A stretch of 64,000 bases of DNA from Alistipes sp. Lineage in GTDB: Bacteria > Bacteroidota > Bacteroidia > Bacteroidales > Rikenellaceae. Within the stretch, counting starts at the first letter, position 1. Each line of letters begins with the position of its first letter. This document shows, one piece after another, positions 16,573 to 23,551 of this stretch. Location: positions 62,001 through 126,000 of the forward strand of contig JAFQTX010000022.1 in NCBI GenBank assembly GCA_017408825.1, in the 5' to 3' direction. Below the pieces are notes generated by a model that was given only the letters and a program-made list of their open reading frames with translations, did not search any database and had not been told where the DNA came from. Made by a program: the position numbers and the translations under genes.

Positions 16573-16836
16573 CTATACATACTCATCATTCATAAAGTAT
16601 TGACTATCGAGGAAGTCCTCAAGTTCAGTCCTTAAATCACCCTTACTGCCCGTATATGGGATTGCTAAACATACATCATTCCCAAGTATCCATATCAATA
16701 GGTCGCATAATACATCATTGTCAGAAGTTTGTTCATATAGGGCATAATCAGACCTGTTAACTAAAATTATATAATCCCAAATTTCCATTATATAATCAGC
16801 TACTGATATGCCTATCATTTTCTTTGTATCTAACAT
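16573..16836 (-). CDS. Small acidic protein at the end of the peptide operon
   Basis: This 87-aa protein is not recognised. It is acidic and rich in aromatic and hydrophobic residues (GISVADYIMEIWDYIILVNR, then CDLLIWILGNDVCLAIPY) and ends in an Asp/Glu-rich tail (ELEDFLDSQYFMNDEYV). It is last in the minus-strand operon, 44 bp after the zinc-ribbon membrane protein gene, and is followed by a strong terminator. An accessory or immunity role in the operon is possible, but this is inference from position only. Confidence 0.55.
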   Translation of the reverse strand: MLDTKKMIGISVADYIMEIWDYIILVNRSDYALYEQTSDNDVLCDLLIWILGNDVCLAIPYTGSKGDLRTELEDFLDSQYFMNDEYV

Positions 16837-16880
16837 AATGTATATTGATATTTTGTATATTCTACAAATTCAAGTACTAA

Positions 16881-17813
16881 TTACTCTTCTATAAACCTTG
16901 GATATGAAGATGTATCTGGACGCTTAACCTTACAAAACTTCGTTTTAAACGTTTCTAAATCTTTAGCTTCATTAATCCTACGACTTTTAGATATACTATT
17001 TACAATCATTATTAAAACAATCGTTGAGCCTAATAAAATAAGAGCTGTTGTCAATGAGTATAAATTACCCAAATAAACACCCAACGCCAACATTGCAGCA
17101 ATGTATAATATTTTACTAAACGGAGGAAATATTGACTCTCTCTTAATATCCAATATATAAGATGCTTGTTCCTTTAGAACTTGATTTATGTACTCTTTTT
17201 CAGTCCGTTCTATTTTTTCATCAACAAGTTTCTTCCCTTTTGTTGAGATACTATACATAGTGCCATCTATTATAACGGTAGTGCTAAAATAAAGATTAGT
17301 ATCATTAGTATCAAATAGTTCTTTCAATACATAGCGAATAAATTGGGCTGAAGTTTTTGCATCATCACATGTTACAGCTATACAATTCATATAATTCTCT
17401 TTCTGCTTAATTCGGAAAAGTTCCCCTACCTTAGAAGACTGTATTCGTTCAAAGTACTGTTCGGCAATACTATCCCTCATATCATAATCAATGGTCAAAC
17501 ACACAGGCACATCTGGAGCTGCATATAGTTGAATACTTACTCCAGAAACACCTTCAAGTTGGGTGTAAGAGGTTATTAAAGTATTGTGTTTTTTACTTTG
17601 CTTCTCTGTTTTCTCTACTACTTCAAGCAAAGAGGTGCTAACATAAGCATTATCACCAAACCCCAAGTATTTTAAGGCAGTATTAACATCATCTTCTCCA
17701 TTACAAAGTACAGCTGCTACTCTTGGTAACATACTATCACAATTTGAGCAATTCTCTTTACAGTCGGTAATTGTGCCACATTTAGGACATTGAATAGTTT
17801 GTATTTGTTCCAT
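16881..17813 (-). CDS. Zinc-ribbon membrane protein of the peptide operon
   Basis: This 310-aa protein has no family that I recognise. Its N-terminus is a zinc-ribbon-like cluster (Cys9, Cys12, Cys18, Cys22, Cys25: IQCPKCGTITDCKENCSNC). A mixed alpha/beta region follows to about residue 230, with charged helices around 205-225. Two hydrophobic helices lie near 235-280 (ILYIAAMLALGVYLGNLY and TALILLGSTIVLIMIVN), then a basic tail. It is likely an inner-membrane protein with a cytosolic metal-binding end. It starts 29 bp after the SelO-like gene, so it is co-transcribed. Confidence 0.6.
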   Translation of the reverse strand: MEQIQTIQCPKCGTITDCKENCSNCDSMLPRVAAVLCNGEDDVNTALKYLGFGDNAYVSTSLLEVVEKTEKQSKKHNTLITSYTQLEGVSGVSIQLYAAPDVPVCLTIDYDMRDSIAEQYFERIQSSKVGELFRIKQKENYMNCIAVTCDDAKTSAQFIRYVLKELFDTNDTNLYFSTTVIIDGTMYSISTKGKKLVDEKIERTEKEYINQVLKEQASYILDIKRESIFPPFSKILYIAAMLALGVYLGNLYSLTTALILLGSTIVLIMIVNSISKSRRINEAKDLETFKTKFCKVKRPDTSSYPRFIEE

Positions 17814-17842
17814 AACTTAGTGTATTTAGTATTTGTAATTAT

Positions 17843-18733
17843 CTACTTAATCTTGATTCCATATATTCCTATATCATATCCATAATGGTTGAACATTCTA
17901 TCAATCCATGCATAGTCTATAGGTTCTCTTAATCTGCCAGCTATAGATATTATAATCTGATAGGTAAAGATTATCTCTCTTGTAAATAAATCCATGACAT
18001 GTCTTTGGGCATCCTCACTATCATACGGATAATTGGGAGAGTGAGCTATTTCAAAATCAAGTAACTCCAATGCCCATGTGTAGTTCTGGCAAGTCATCGC
18101 ATTATGTAAGATACCATTATCTTCTAATGTGCGGAGATTGCTTATTAGCACCTCTGCAGCTATCTGGTAGCGATACTTATGACTATACGAGAACATTGTG
18201 CTCCACATATCTGCCCAGTGGTTGATTTCATCCTGTGCCATATAGGCTGAATCAGAAATTCTGTACGGACATTCAACACTGTATTGCAATAGAATAGGTT
18301 TTAGGTGCGTGCCATTATTGAGGGTTATGTATGTATCCAGCTCTAAAACATACTCCATGTGATTGGTTTTGATTCCGAGTCCTCGTACCTCATTACCTAC
18401 AATAAAATCTCTAATGGCATCTTGCTTGAGTAATAACCCCCAAGTATCATTTCCAAGTTCCCCCGTATTGATAAAAGAGTGACAGGTATAACTTAATCCA
18501 TTGCCTTTACTCACTATATATCTATTGTCCCTTCTGCCTACGACATAACTTCTACCGTGTTCTAGGCTTACAAGATACATTTTATGGTTAGTGGCATTTA
18601 ATGTTCGTATGTATGGATATACATCTAAAGAATTATCATTAGATAGAAGCACCTTATATGGAACAATATATGTGTTATGTGTAGTGTGTAACATGTGTGG
18701 ATTTTTTAGTAAAAGTGGGTAGCTTATTGCCAC
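17843..18733 (-). CDS. Short SelO-like (YdiU/UPF0061) pseudokinase homologue
   Basis: The 296-aa product resembles SelO, a kinase-fold enzyme that transfers AMP to protein hydroxyl groups (family knowledge), but is about 180 residues shorter. Seen here: GRSYVVGRR and VSKGNG with Lys76 match the SelO LKGxG ATP site. RDFIVGNEVRGLGIKT (108-123) matches REFxxxEAMxxLGIPT position by position, with Asp109 for Glu. HNAMTCQN (210-217) and LLDFE (Asp226) keep the spacing of the metal-binding Asn and Asp (nine residues apart). The SelO catalytic Asp just before that Asn is Gln216 here. It lies 14 bp after a tiny gene in the radical SAM operon. It may be an AMPylase or a kinase-fold scaffold acting on the peptide; the assignment rests on hand alignment. 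Confidence 0.5.
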   Translation of the reverse strand: MAISYPLLLKNPHMLHTTHNTYIVPYKVLLSNDNSLDVYPYIRTLNATNHKMYLVSLEHGRSYVVGRRDNRYIVSKGNGLSYTCHSFINTGELGNDTWGLLLKQDAIRDFIVGNEVRGLGIKTNHMEYVLELDTYITLNNGTHLKPILLQYSVECPYRISDSAYMAQDEINHWADMWSTMFSYSHKYRYQIAAEVLISNLRTLEDNGILHNAMTCQNYTWALELLDFEIAHSPNYPYDSEDAQRHVMDLFTREIIFTYQIIISIAGRLREPIDYAWIDRMFNHYGYDIGIYGIKIK

Positions 18734-18747
18734 CCACCATGGGTTAA

Positions 18748-18933
18748 TTAGTCAAGCAAAAGTCCCTTTTCTGTAGTGGGCTGTGGCTTGGGTTGAGGAG
18801 TGATAATTTCCCCATCATTTCCTTTCTCTTTGGGAGAGATTAAACCATCTTTGTTTGCCATAATCATTCGTGCTAATTGGTAATCAAAAATGCCCCGTGC
18901 TACTTTAACTTCACACGAGGCAAAGACACTCAT
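18748..18933 (-). CDS. 61-aa peptide gene, candidate RiPP precursor
   Basis: The ATG at 18933 overlaps the stop codon of the 36-aa gene (TAATG), so translation should be coupled. The 61-residue product starts MSVFASCEVKVARGIFDYQL, has a charged centre (MIMANKDGLISPKEKG), then a Pro-rich linker (ITPQPKPQPTTEKG) and ends LLLD. A longer frame from an ATG at 18990 would overlap the preceding gene entirely and is less likely. It sits between a radical SAM/SPASM protein and the SelO-like protein, which makes it a candidate substrate; no sequence family is recognised. Confidence 0.5.
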   Translation of the reverse strand: MSVFASCEVKVARGIFDYQLARMIMANKDGLISPKEKGNDGEIITPQPKPQPTTEKGLLLD

Positions 18934-19043
18934 TAAATAAAGCCAAAACGGTACATAACACCACACTGAGACTCTGCGCCCTGTGTACAACCGCTAAAAG
19001 TCTTTACACTTGACTGCTTAGAAATGCTAAGATTGATTTTCAT
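18933..19043 (-). CDS. 36-aa peptide gene, candidate RiPP precursor
   Basis: This tiny gene lies 63 bp downstream of the radical SAM gene. The peptide starts MKINLSISKQSSVKTF and continues with two Cys (positions 19 and 27) spaced by Thr, Gln, Gly, Ala, Glu and Ser, ending with an aromatic-rich tail (YRFGFI). Small size, Ser/Thr/Cys content and position next to a SPASM maturase are the usual marks of a modified-peptide precursor. No GG leader-cleavage site is seen. It is translationally coupled to the 61-aa gene. Confidence 0.5.
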   Translation of the reverse strand: MKINLSISKQSSVKTFSGCTQGAESQCGVMYRFGFI

Positions 19044-19106
19044 AACATATCAGTATTAACAATTATAGAATTAGTTCAGGACAATTCATTTTTCCTTGCA
19101 TCTGTT

Positions 19107-20651
19107 TCAATGCTCTTTTATTTCTTTACCGAATTCCACCACAACATTATCATCTAATTGCTGAAGTCTATCAGAAACAGACAACCCATTTAATGTATCT
19201 TCTCCATCCTTGAGTTTCTGCATCAACCCATATCTAACTTCTGCCATCCAACAGTTCACAGATGATGGTTTAGTCAGCACGCCGTGTTCACTATAATTGT
19301 TTCCTCCACAGATGTTGCAATAATCACATTCTGGTTTAGTCCCACATCCATCTATATCTCCAACTGAAATACTACGCCATTCTTTAAGTGCCTGTCCTTT
19401 AAGTATAGATGTTATATTTTGAATATATATATCTCCTAACTCCCAATGAGCATTTACACATATAACAAATTTTCCATTTGGTGTTAGTGTATATGAACCC
19501 CATCCTCCTCCACATGGTAGGGCATCAAATGGCTTGGGATTTCTTCCTTCATTTGGTGTATCCAGCCCCACATATATAGATATATCCTTATCTCTTAATA
19601 ACACTTCAAACTCTTCCTTAGATAATCTTAAGTGGTTAATCATTGACATATCACCATCTACGCCCATACATAAGTTGGCTTCAATTTGAATTACTGCGCC
19701 ATACTCCCTGGCTAAATCCTTAACAAGATGATAACTTTTCAAGTTGGGCTTCATCACAACACACTTAAATGCCATTGGAACACCATAGTCAGATAGAGTC
19801 TTTGCTACTGACAATGTTTTAACCAACGACCCTTTAATTCGTGTAATCCTATCGTGTATTTCATCTATACCACTGTATATAGATAAACCAACCACACGGG
19901 GATAGTAATCAACAAGCTTTTCTGTATTGGTGGTGATTGATTGTCCATTAGTGAACACATCAAATGCTATCTCTTTTTGGTATAGGTAATCTATAATTTC
20001 CCAGACATGAGGATGTGAGAATGGGTCACCGCCAGTCAAACAAACTTTGTAGCACCCCAAGCTATCTAATTCATCAATAACTCTCTTGTAGTCTTCAAGA
20101 GACATTTCATTGATACTTCCTCTACAACTTACCTCATTATCATTACGGGTTGCACCCATATTATAGCAGTGTAGACATTGCTCACTACACCTGTAAGTGA
20201 GCTCAAATTGCATAGTCTGAATTTGAGTATTTACATCCAAGTATTTCTTATACTCCATTTCAGCTGTATGCGGGTCAATAATACCCTCGGTCTTTACATT
20301 TGAAAGATTGTAATGTGGGGACTCTACTTTATTAAGAGCACTCCACTTCTTGCGGATAGTGTGTATTTCATCCTTGGTAAATACCTTTGTAGTTACCAGT
20401 CCAACATCTATCAATGCCCCTTCAATAAACTCAATAATACTTTCGGTTGCAATTCCAGTATTATTAGCTATTGATTCAATATTTAATTGACCATTTCTAC
20501 CCGCATTTAGGATTTCGGATATGACTGTTGCTGAGTATGATTCAAAGAAGAAAGATTTGCCCTCAATCAGATTGTACATTAGGGCTACTTGTGCTTGAGG
20601 ATTATATCTTCCGCAAGTCCACTCTGGACGGTAATAGGTTTGTTGTGTCAT
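19107..20651 (-). CDS. Radical SAM/SPASM peptide maturase with PqqD-like N-terminus
   Basis: The 514-aa enzyme should use S-adenosylmethionine and iron-sulfur clusters to modify a peptide. Residues 15-90 resemble a PqqD-type peptide recognition domain (FESYSATVISEILNAG and ALIDVGLV). The radical SAM cluster motif is RCSEQCLHCYNM, with Cys155, Cys159 and Cys162 (CxxxCxxC). CLTGGDPFSHPH is the SAM-binding GGE-like motif. The C-terminal SPASM region has Cys in LPCGGGWGS, FVICVNAHW, GCGTKPECDYCNICGG and NCWMAE for auxiliary clusters. It heads the minus-strand operon with the two peptide genes and the SelO-like gene. Its start codon is partly covered by a predicted leader pairing (see 20651-20835). 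Confidence 0.85.
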   Translation of the reverse strand: MTQQTYYRPEWTCGRYNPQAQVALMYNLIEGKSFFFESYSATVISEILNAGRNGQLNIESIANNTGIATESIIEFIEGALIDVGLVTTKVFTKDEIHTIRKKWSALNKVESPHYNLSNVKTEGIIDPHTAEMEYKKYLDVNTQIQTMQFELTYRCSEQCLHCYNMGATRNDNEVSCRGSINEMSLEDYKRVIDELDSLGCYKVCLTGGDPFSHPHVWEIIDYLYQKEIAFDVFTNGQSITTNTEKLVDYYPRVVGLSIYSGIDEIHDRITRIKGSLVKTLSVAKTLSDYGVPMAFKCVVMKPNLKSYHLVKDLAREYGAVIQIEANLCMGVDGDMSMINHLRLSKEEFEVLLRDKDISIYVGLDTPNEGRNPKPFDALPCGGGWGSYTLTPNGKFVICVNAHWELGDIYIQNITSILKGQALKEWRSISVGDIDGCGTKPECDYCNICGGNNYSEHGVLTKPSSVNCWMAEVRYGLMQKLKDGEDTLNGLSVSDRLQQLDDNVVVEFGKEIKEH

Positions 20652-20702
20652 AGTTCAGGTTGTTATAGACACAAATAAAAAACGTGGGATAATTCTTCTA
20701 TT

Positions 20703-20835
20703 TGCATCCTGCGGTCCTGAACTACCTATAGCACAAATATAGAATAAAGCCCACGTTGGAGTATATACAGCAACGTGAGCGCCAAACTTTATTCATTGTG
20801 CTACATCTTAGAAATTGTTCAGGTTTCAGGATGCA
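20703..20835 (-). promoter_or_regulatory. Nested inverted-repeat leader of the radical SAM operon
   Basis: Five pairs of inverted repeats nest around one centre. They are TGCATCCTG/CAGGATGCA (20703-20711 and 20827-20835), CCTGAAC/GTTCAGG (20716-20722 and 20817-20823), TAGCACAA/TTGTGCTA (20729-20736 and 20796-20803), GAATAAAG/CTTTATTC (20742-20749 and 20787-20794) and CCACGTTG/CAACGTGA (20751-20758 and 20771-20778). On the minus strand the segment TAGTTCAGG (20724 to 20716) can instead pair with CCTGAACTA (20659 to 20651), which includes the first base of the start codon. A switchable RNA leader is the favoured reading; a MITE or an invertible DNA segment are alternatives. Confidence 0.55.
20722..20796 (-). 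CDS. Possible 24-codon leader peptide
   Basis: A short frame starts at the ATG at 20796 and ends at a TAG at 20724-20722 inside the nested repeats. The peptide has adjacent Cys residues (RSRCCIYS) and a third Cys near its end. Its stop codon is the first triplet of the segment able to pair with the start of the radical SAM gene, so ribosomes could influence that pairing. It may equally be chance. Confidence 0.25.
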   Translation of the reverse strand: MNKVWRSRCCIYSNVGFILYLCYR

Positions 20836-20920
20836 CGAATAAAAGCTAACGCTTTTTACAGTATGTCGTAATTATATAATATTTCTTTTTCTTCCTCTTA
20901 TAAATTTCGTGTTAGTCATA

Positions 20921-20928
20921 CAAAGGTA
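20921..20928 (-). promoter_or_regulatory. Candidate -7 box for the radical SAM operon
   Basis: Read on the minus strand this is TACCTTTG, matching TAnnTTTG; the same octamer serves the DUF2693-like gene at 21969-21976. Start near 20914 would give a leader of about 260 nt including all nested repeats. No clear -33 box. A second match (TATATTTG, 20734-20741) lies inside the repeats. Confidence 0.45.
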
Positions 20929-20991
20929 ATATTTTATTTTAATACTGCTATCATCTAAATATACTTTTTTCTTTATACAGACTCTAAGTAT

Positions 20992-21579
20992 CTAAAAATC
21001 CAACATATCGTATGTCTCAAGTAACTCATCCTGACGGATACCTAAGTATATCTTGGTGATGCTGACTGATGAGTGATTGAACAACTCACTAAGTCTTACC
21101 AGTGCCAAATTTGCATTCTCTCCAGCACTCTCAAAAACCTTTCTACCAAATGTCTTGCGCATAGTGTGAGTTGAAAAGTTCTGAATTTTAATGTTATAAT
21201 CCCTCTTAATCTGTTTAAGGATGGTGTTGATACGTTGAATGGAATATACACAACCCTTTTGAGACAAGAAGCACTTTTCTGTATCATCCTCAACCCTCAA
21301 TTCACGGTGACAGTTCTTGATGTGTCGTTGGAAGTCTGAGTTAATCTTCACAACTCTTCTCTTACCTGTCTTCTTCTCTCGGATGGTAAACTGGTCATCA
21401 TACAAAAGCATATCCCAACTTAGGGTTAGCAAGTCGGAGATTCTGAGACCAAAGAAGCTACCACAACCCAGTAGCAAGCTCATTCGGTAGTTTCCATCCC
21501 TATATAGCTTACGGATAAGGAGCATCATACTATCCCACTCCATATAGTCACTTGTGCGGTATGCTTTGTTATCTTTCAT
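20992..21579 (-). CDS. Small tyrosine recombinase (catalytic domain only)
   Basis: The 195-aa product is a catalytic domain without a full core-binding domain. Arg is in FGLRISDLLTLSW, HxxR in HTMRKTFGRK, the late His in FNHSSVSITKIYLGI, and that segment also holds the Tyr nucleophile. The ATG at 21579 (MKDNKAYRTSDY) is preferred to one at 21645 that lies inside the upstream gene. Such short recombinases in Bacteroidota include DNA invertases. It lies next to the nested inverted repeats at 20703-20835, so promoter inversion is worth testing. Confidence 0.8.
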   Translation of the reverse strand: MKDNKAYRTSDYMEWDSMMLLIRKLYRDGNYRMSLLLGCGSFFGLRISDLLTLSWDMLLYDDQFTIREKKTGKRRVVKINSDFQRHIKNCHRELRVEDDTEKCFLSQKGCVYSIQRINTILKQIKRDYNIKIQNFSTHTMRKTFGRKVFESAGENANLALVRLSELFNHSSVSITKIYLGIRQDELLETYDMLDF

Positions 21580-21617
21580 AGTTAGGTTGTTTGTGGGAGG
21601 GTTTCCCCTCCCTATAG

Positions 21618-21944
21618 TTAAAAGACCTTTACAATGTTCTCCCAACGGAAACTTCTCCAGGCAGACTTCTCAATGTCAAAGTAGGCTGTTGTAGCGTACA
21701 TCTCTCTGCTGCATCCTCTGCCATTGGTGTACTTTGCTGCAAGGGTAGGATTTGTTGTTCCCCATGCCTCTCTAATCTCACCGTTCTTCTTGGTGTAGAG
21801 AAAGTGTGCAACACCGTTGTGGAGTTTGTTTTTGAGCTCACATATCATCATTGCTTTTGCTCCAGCCATCAACTCACTATTTGTCCTTGATGCAATCACC
21901 ACCATACGGGTAGCAGTCAGATTTGTAATTACCAATGTATTCAT
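21618..21944 (-). CDS. SH3-barrel-like small protein (DUF2693 type)
   Basis: The 108-aa product resembles the DUF2693/SH3 beta-barrel proteins common in Bacteroidota mobile DNA: HFLYTKKNGEIREAWGTTNP followed by an aromatic, Arg-rich end (KSAWRSFRWENIVKVF). Its function is unknown. It is upstream of the small recombinase, 38 bp away, and probably co-transcribed from the promoter at 21969-21999. Assignment is from remembered family pattern. Confidence 0.6.
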   Translation of the reverse strand: MNTLVITNLTATRMVVIASRTNSELMAGAKAMMICELKNKLHNGVAHFLYTKKNGEIREAWGTTNPTLAAKYTNGRGCSREMYATTAYFDIEKSAWRSFRWENIVKVF

Positions 21945-21968
21945 ATCTGTTATCTTTTTTTATTATTA

Positions 21969-21999
21969 CAAAGGTAATGTAAATTTATGACTTATCAAA
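21969..21999 (-). promoter_or_regulatory. Promoter of the DUF2693-like and recombinase genes
   Basis: Minus-strand TACCTTTG (21969-21976) has a TTTG box 19 bp upstream (21996-21999). Predicted start about 21962. Confidence 0.6.
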
Positions 22000-22072
22000 A
22001 TTATTTTAATAATAATCTATTACTAAAGTAAGCTTTTTTATTTCTTTTTAGGTGTTTTACATTAAAAAATCA

Positions 22073-22080
22073 TATATTTG
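22073..22080 (+). promoter_or_regulatory. -7 box of the Xre regulator gene
   Basis: TATATTTG matches TAnnTTTG; start near 22087 leaves a leader of about 19 nt before the ATG at 22106. No good -33 box. Confidence 0.45.
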
Positions 22081-22105
22081 CAATTACTACTATAAAATAG
22101 GTAAT

Positions 22106-22396
22106 ATGATTAGATTACGCATAGCAGAGATTTTGTCTGAGCGAGGTATCACCAAGACACAGTTTGCCGAGATGATGGGCATAAAGAAGCAGAATGTTAA
22201 TAGTCTATTGGAGACAAATAACATTCGTAAGATTGAGGAAATAGCGGACAAGTTAGGTCTCAAATTTTCGGACTTGGTCGTGGATAGTGATTTTGGGCAG
22301 CAACCCGCAGTCACTGGTTACATCGAGTTCGCAGGGGAAATTGTAAAGATTAGCTCGGTGGAGGATATTGAGATGGTATTACAACAAGTAAGATAA
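22106..22396 (+). CDS. Xre-family transcriptional regulator
   Basis: The 96-aa product has a Cro/CI helix-turn-helix at residues 4-55: RLRIAEILSERGITKTQFAE, then MMGIKKQNVNSLLET. A short C-terminal part (GYIEFAGEIVKISSVEDIEM) follows. The ATG at 22106 follows the promoter; an earlier in-frame ATG at 22052 would lie upstream of the predicted transcription start. It is divergent from the recombinase pair and so may control them and the following gene of unknown function. Confidence 0.8.
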   Translation: MIRLRIAEILSERGITKTQFAEMMGIKKQNVNSLLETNNIRKIEEIADKLGLKFSDLVVDSDFGQQPAVTGYIEFAGEIVKISSVEDIEMVLQQVR

Positions 22397-22440
22397 AATA
22401 CATGTTTTGACGTTGCAATTTGACTATAACTAATAGCGCT

Positions 22441-23235
22441 ATGAGAGATATTCATGAATGGGAGTCAAATATGTGGGGCATTGCTGGTGCATTACAGCAA
22501 AAATGCAACAACACCAATATGTTTGTAAAAATAATAAATCGCCTCAAGGAAGTATCAGTATTTTTAATGCAACATGAGAATAAGGATTATTGCACTACTG
22601 GAGTTTCTCCCTATTTATGGAGGGCTTTTGGCTACAATGACACACGGGAAAATCAAAAGATTTTTGTTATTGTACCAAGTTTTGCTTTTTATCGTTTTAT
22701 TCTTAATAAGGAGTATCTCAAGATTGTAGATAACTATCCCAATTATTTCGGGCAGCAAAATGATTGGCTTATTGTCAAAGCGATAAAAGAGCATGAAAAA
22801 AGACAATTGATAAGGGAATATACTGATGAAGAATATTTAGAATATATTAGAGGAGAGACTATGGCATATGTGTTTCAGGTTGATATGGATGGCGTCATAT
22901 CAGACCGTGTCCTTAGATTGGACTTATGCAGAGGAATTAATAAAAGTAATGTATTTCAGGGTGGATTCCTACATGCATTGAAGCATTTTACAGTTAAAGG
23001 ATACGAGACGCTTTCTAGTTTTAATAAAGAGTATGAAGTAGATAGTTGGTATCTTATTTACAGATTGATTATTAAAAACTTCTTTTTAGGGTCTATTGAA
23101 AATGATTGTAAAGAAAACTTCTTTATTGCTAAATCTGAAATTGATGATAAACATGTTTTAAGAGGAACATACTATAAAGAGGCAAATGTCCCTGCATCCT
23201 TTATTAGCTCAATACGTATTGAAAGCAAGACTTAA
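22441..23235 (+). CDS. Unknown protein of island 2
   Basis: No family is recognised for this 264-aa product. It is soluble-looking, rich in aromatic residues, with MRDIHEWESNMWGIAGALQQ at the start and a conserved-looking KHFTVKGYETLSSFNKEYEV segment near residue 180. The ATG at 22441 is preferred over a TTG at 22420. It follows the Xre gene by 44 bp in the same direction, so the two may form a small cargo module, perhaps a regulator with an effector. Confidence 0.5.
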   Translation: MRDIHEWESNMWGIAGALQQKCNNTNMFVKIINRLKEVSVFLMQHENKDYCTTGVSPYLWRAFGYNDTRENQKIFVIVPSFAFYRFILNKEYLKIVDNYPNYFGQQNDWLIVKAIKEHEKRQLIREYTDEEYLEYIRGETMAYVFQVDMDGVISDRVLRLDLCRGINKSNVFQGGFLHALKHFTVKGYETLSSFNKEYEVDSWYLIYRLIIKNFFLGSIENDCKENFFIAKSEIDDKHVLRGTYYKEANVPASFISSIRIESKT

Positions 23236-23551
23236 TTATATATTATCTAGTTTGGTATAGACAGAATTTGTTACATTTAAAGCATTTTGCTTGTACTTAT
23301 ATATAGATATATATGGTTATTTAATATGTCGTTAAATAACGCCCTTAAACTTAACTAATCGTAGGTGATAGCATTATTAGCTTTTCCAAGCATGCCATAA
23401 ACAGAGAGTTTATGCCTATATCTATTTTCATATCTTCATTGTTATACTGACACTGGTAGTATGCGCTGTGAAATAAAAGAGGAGAGCACTTGCCCTCCTC
23501 TGGATAGATAGGTTGAACCCTATAGTATTAGGATATCACATGTCATCGACA
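23236..23551. other. Intergenic space between convergent genes
   Basis: No gene recognised. It holds the SecB-like gene terminator at 23478-23501 and otherwise AT-rich DNA. Confidence 0.5.
23478..23501 (-). terminator. Terminator of the TAC operon
   Basis: AGAGGAG (23478-23484) pairs with CTCCTCT (23495-23501); read on the minus strand the stem is followed by TTTATTT. Confidence 0.7.

Noticed and set aside
18748..18990. 80-codon reading of the second peptide gene
   Set aside because: It would overlap the 36-aa gene almost completely; the ATG at 18933 gives a clean TAATG junction.
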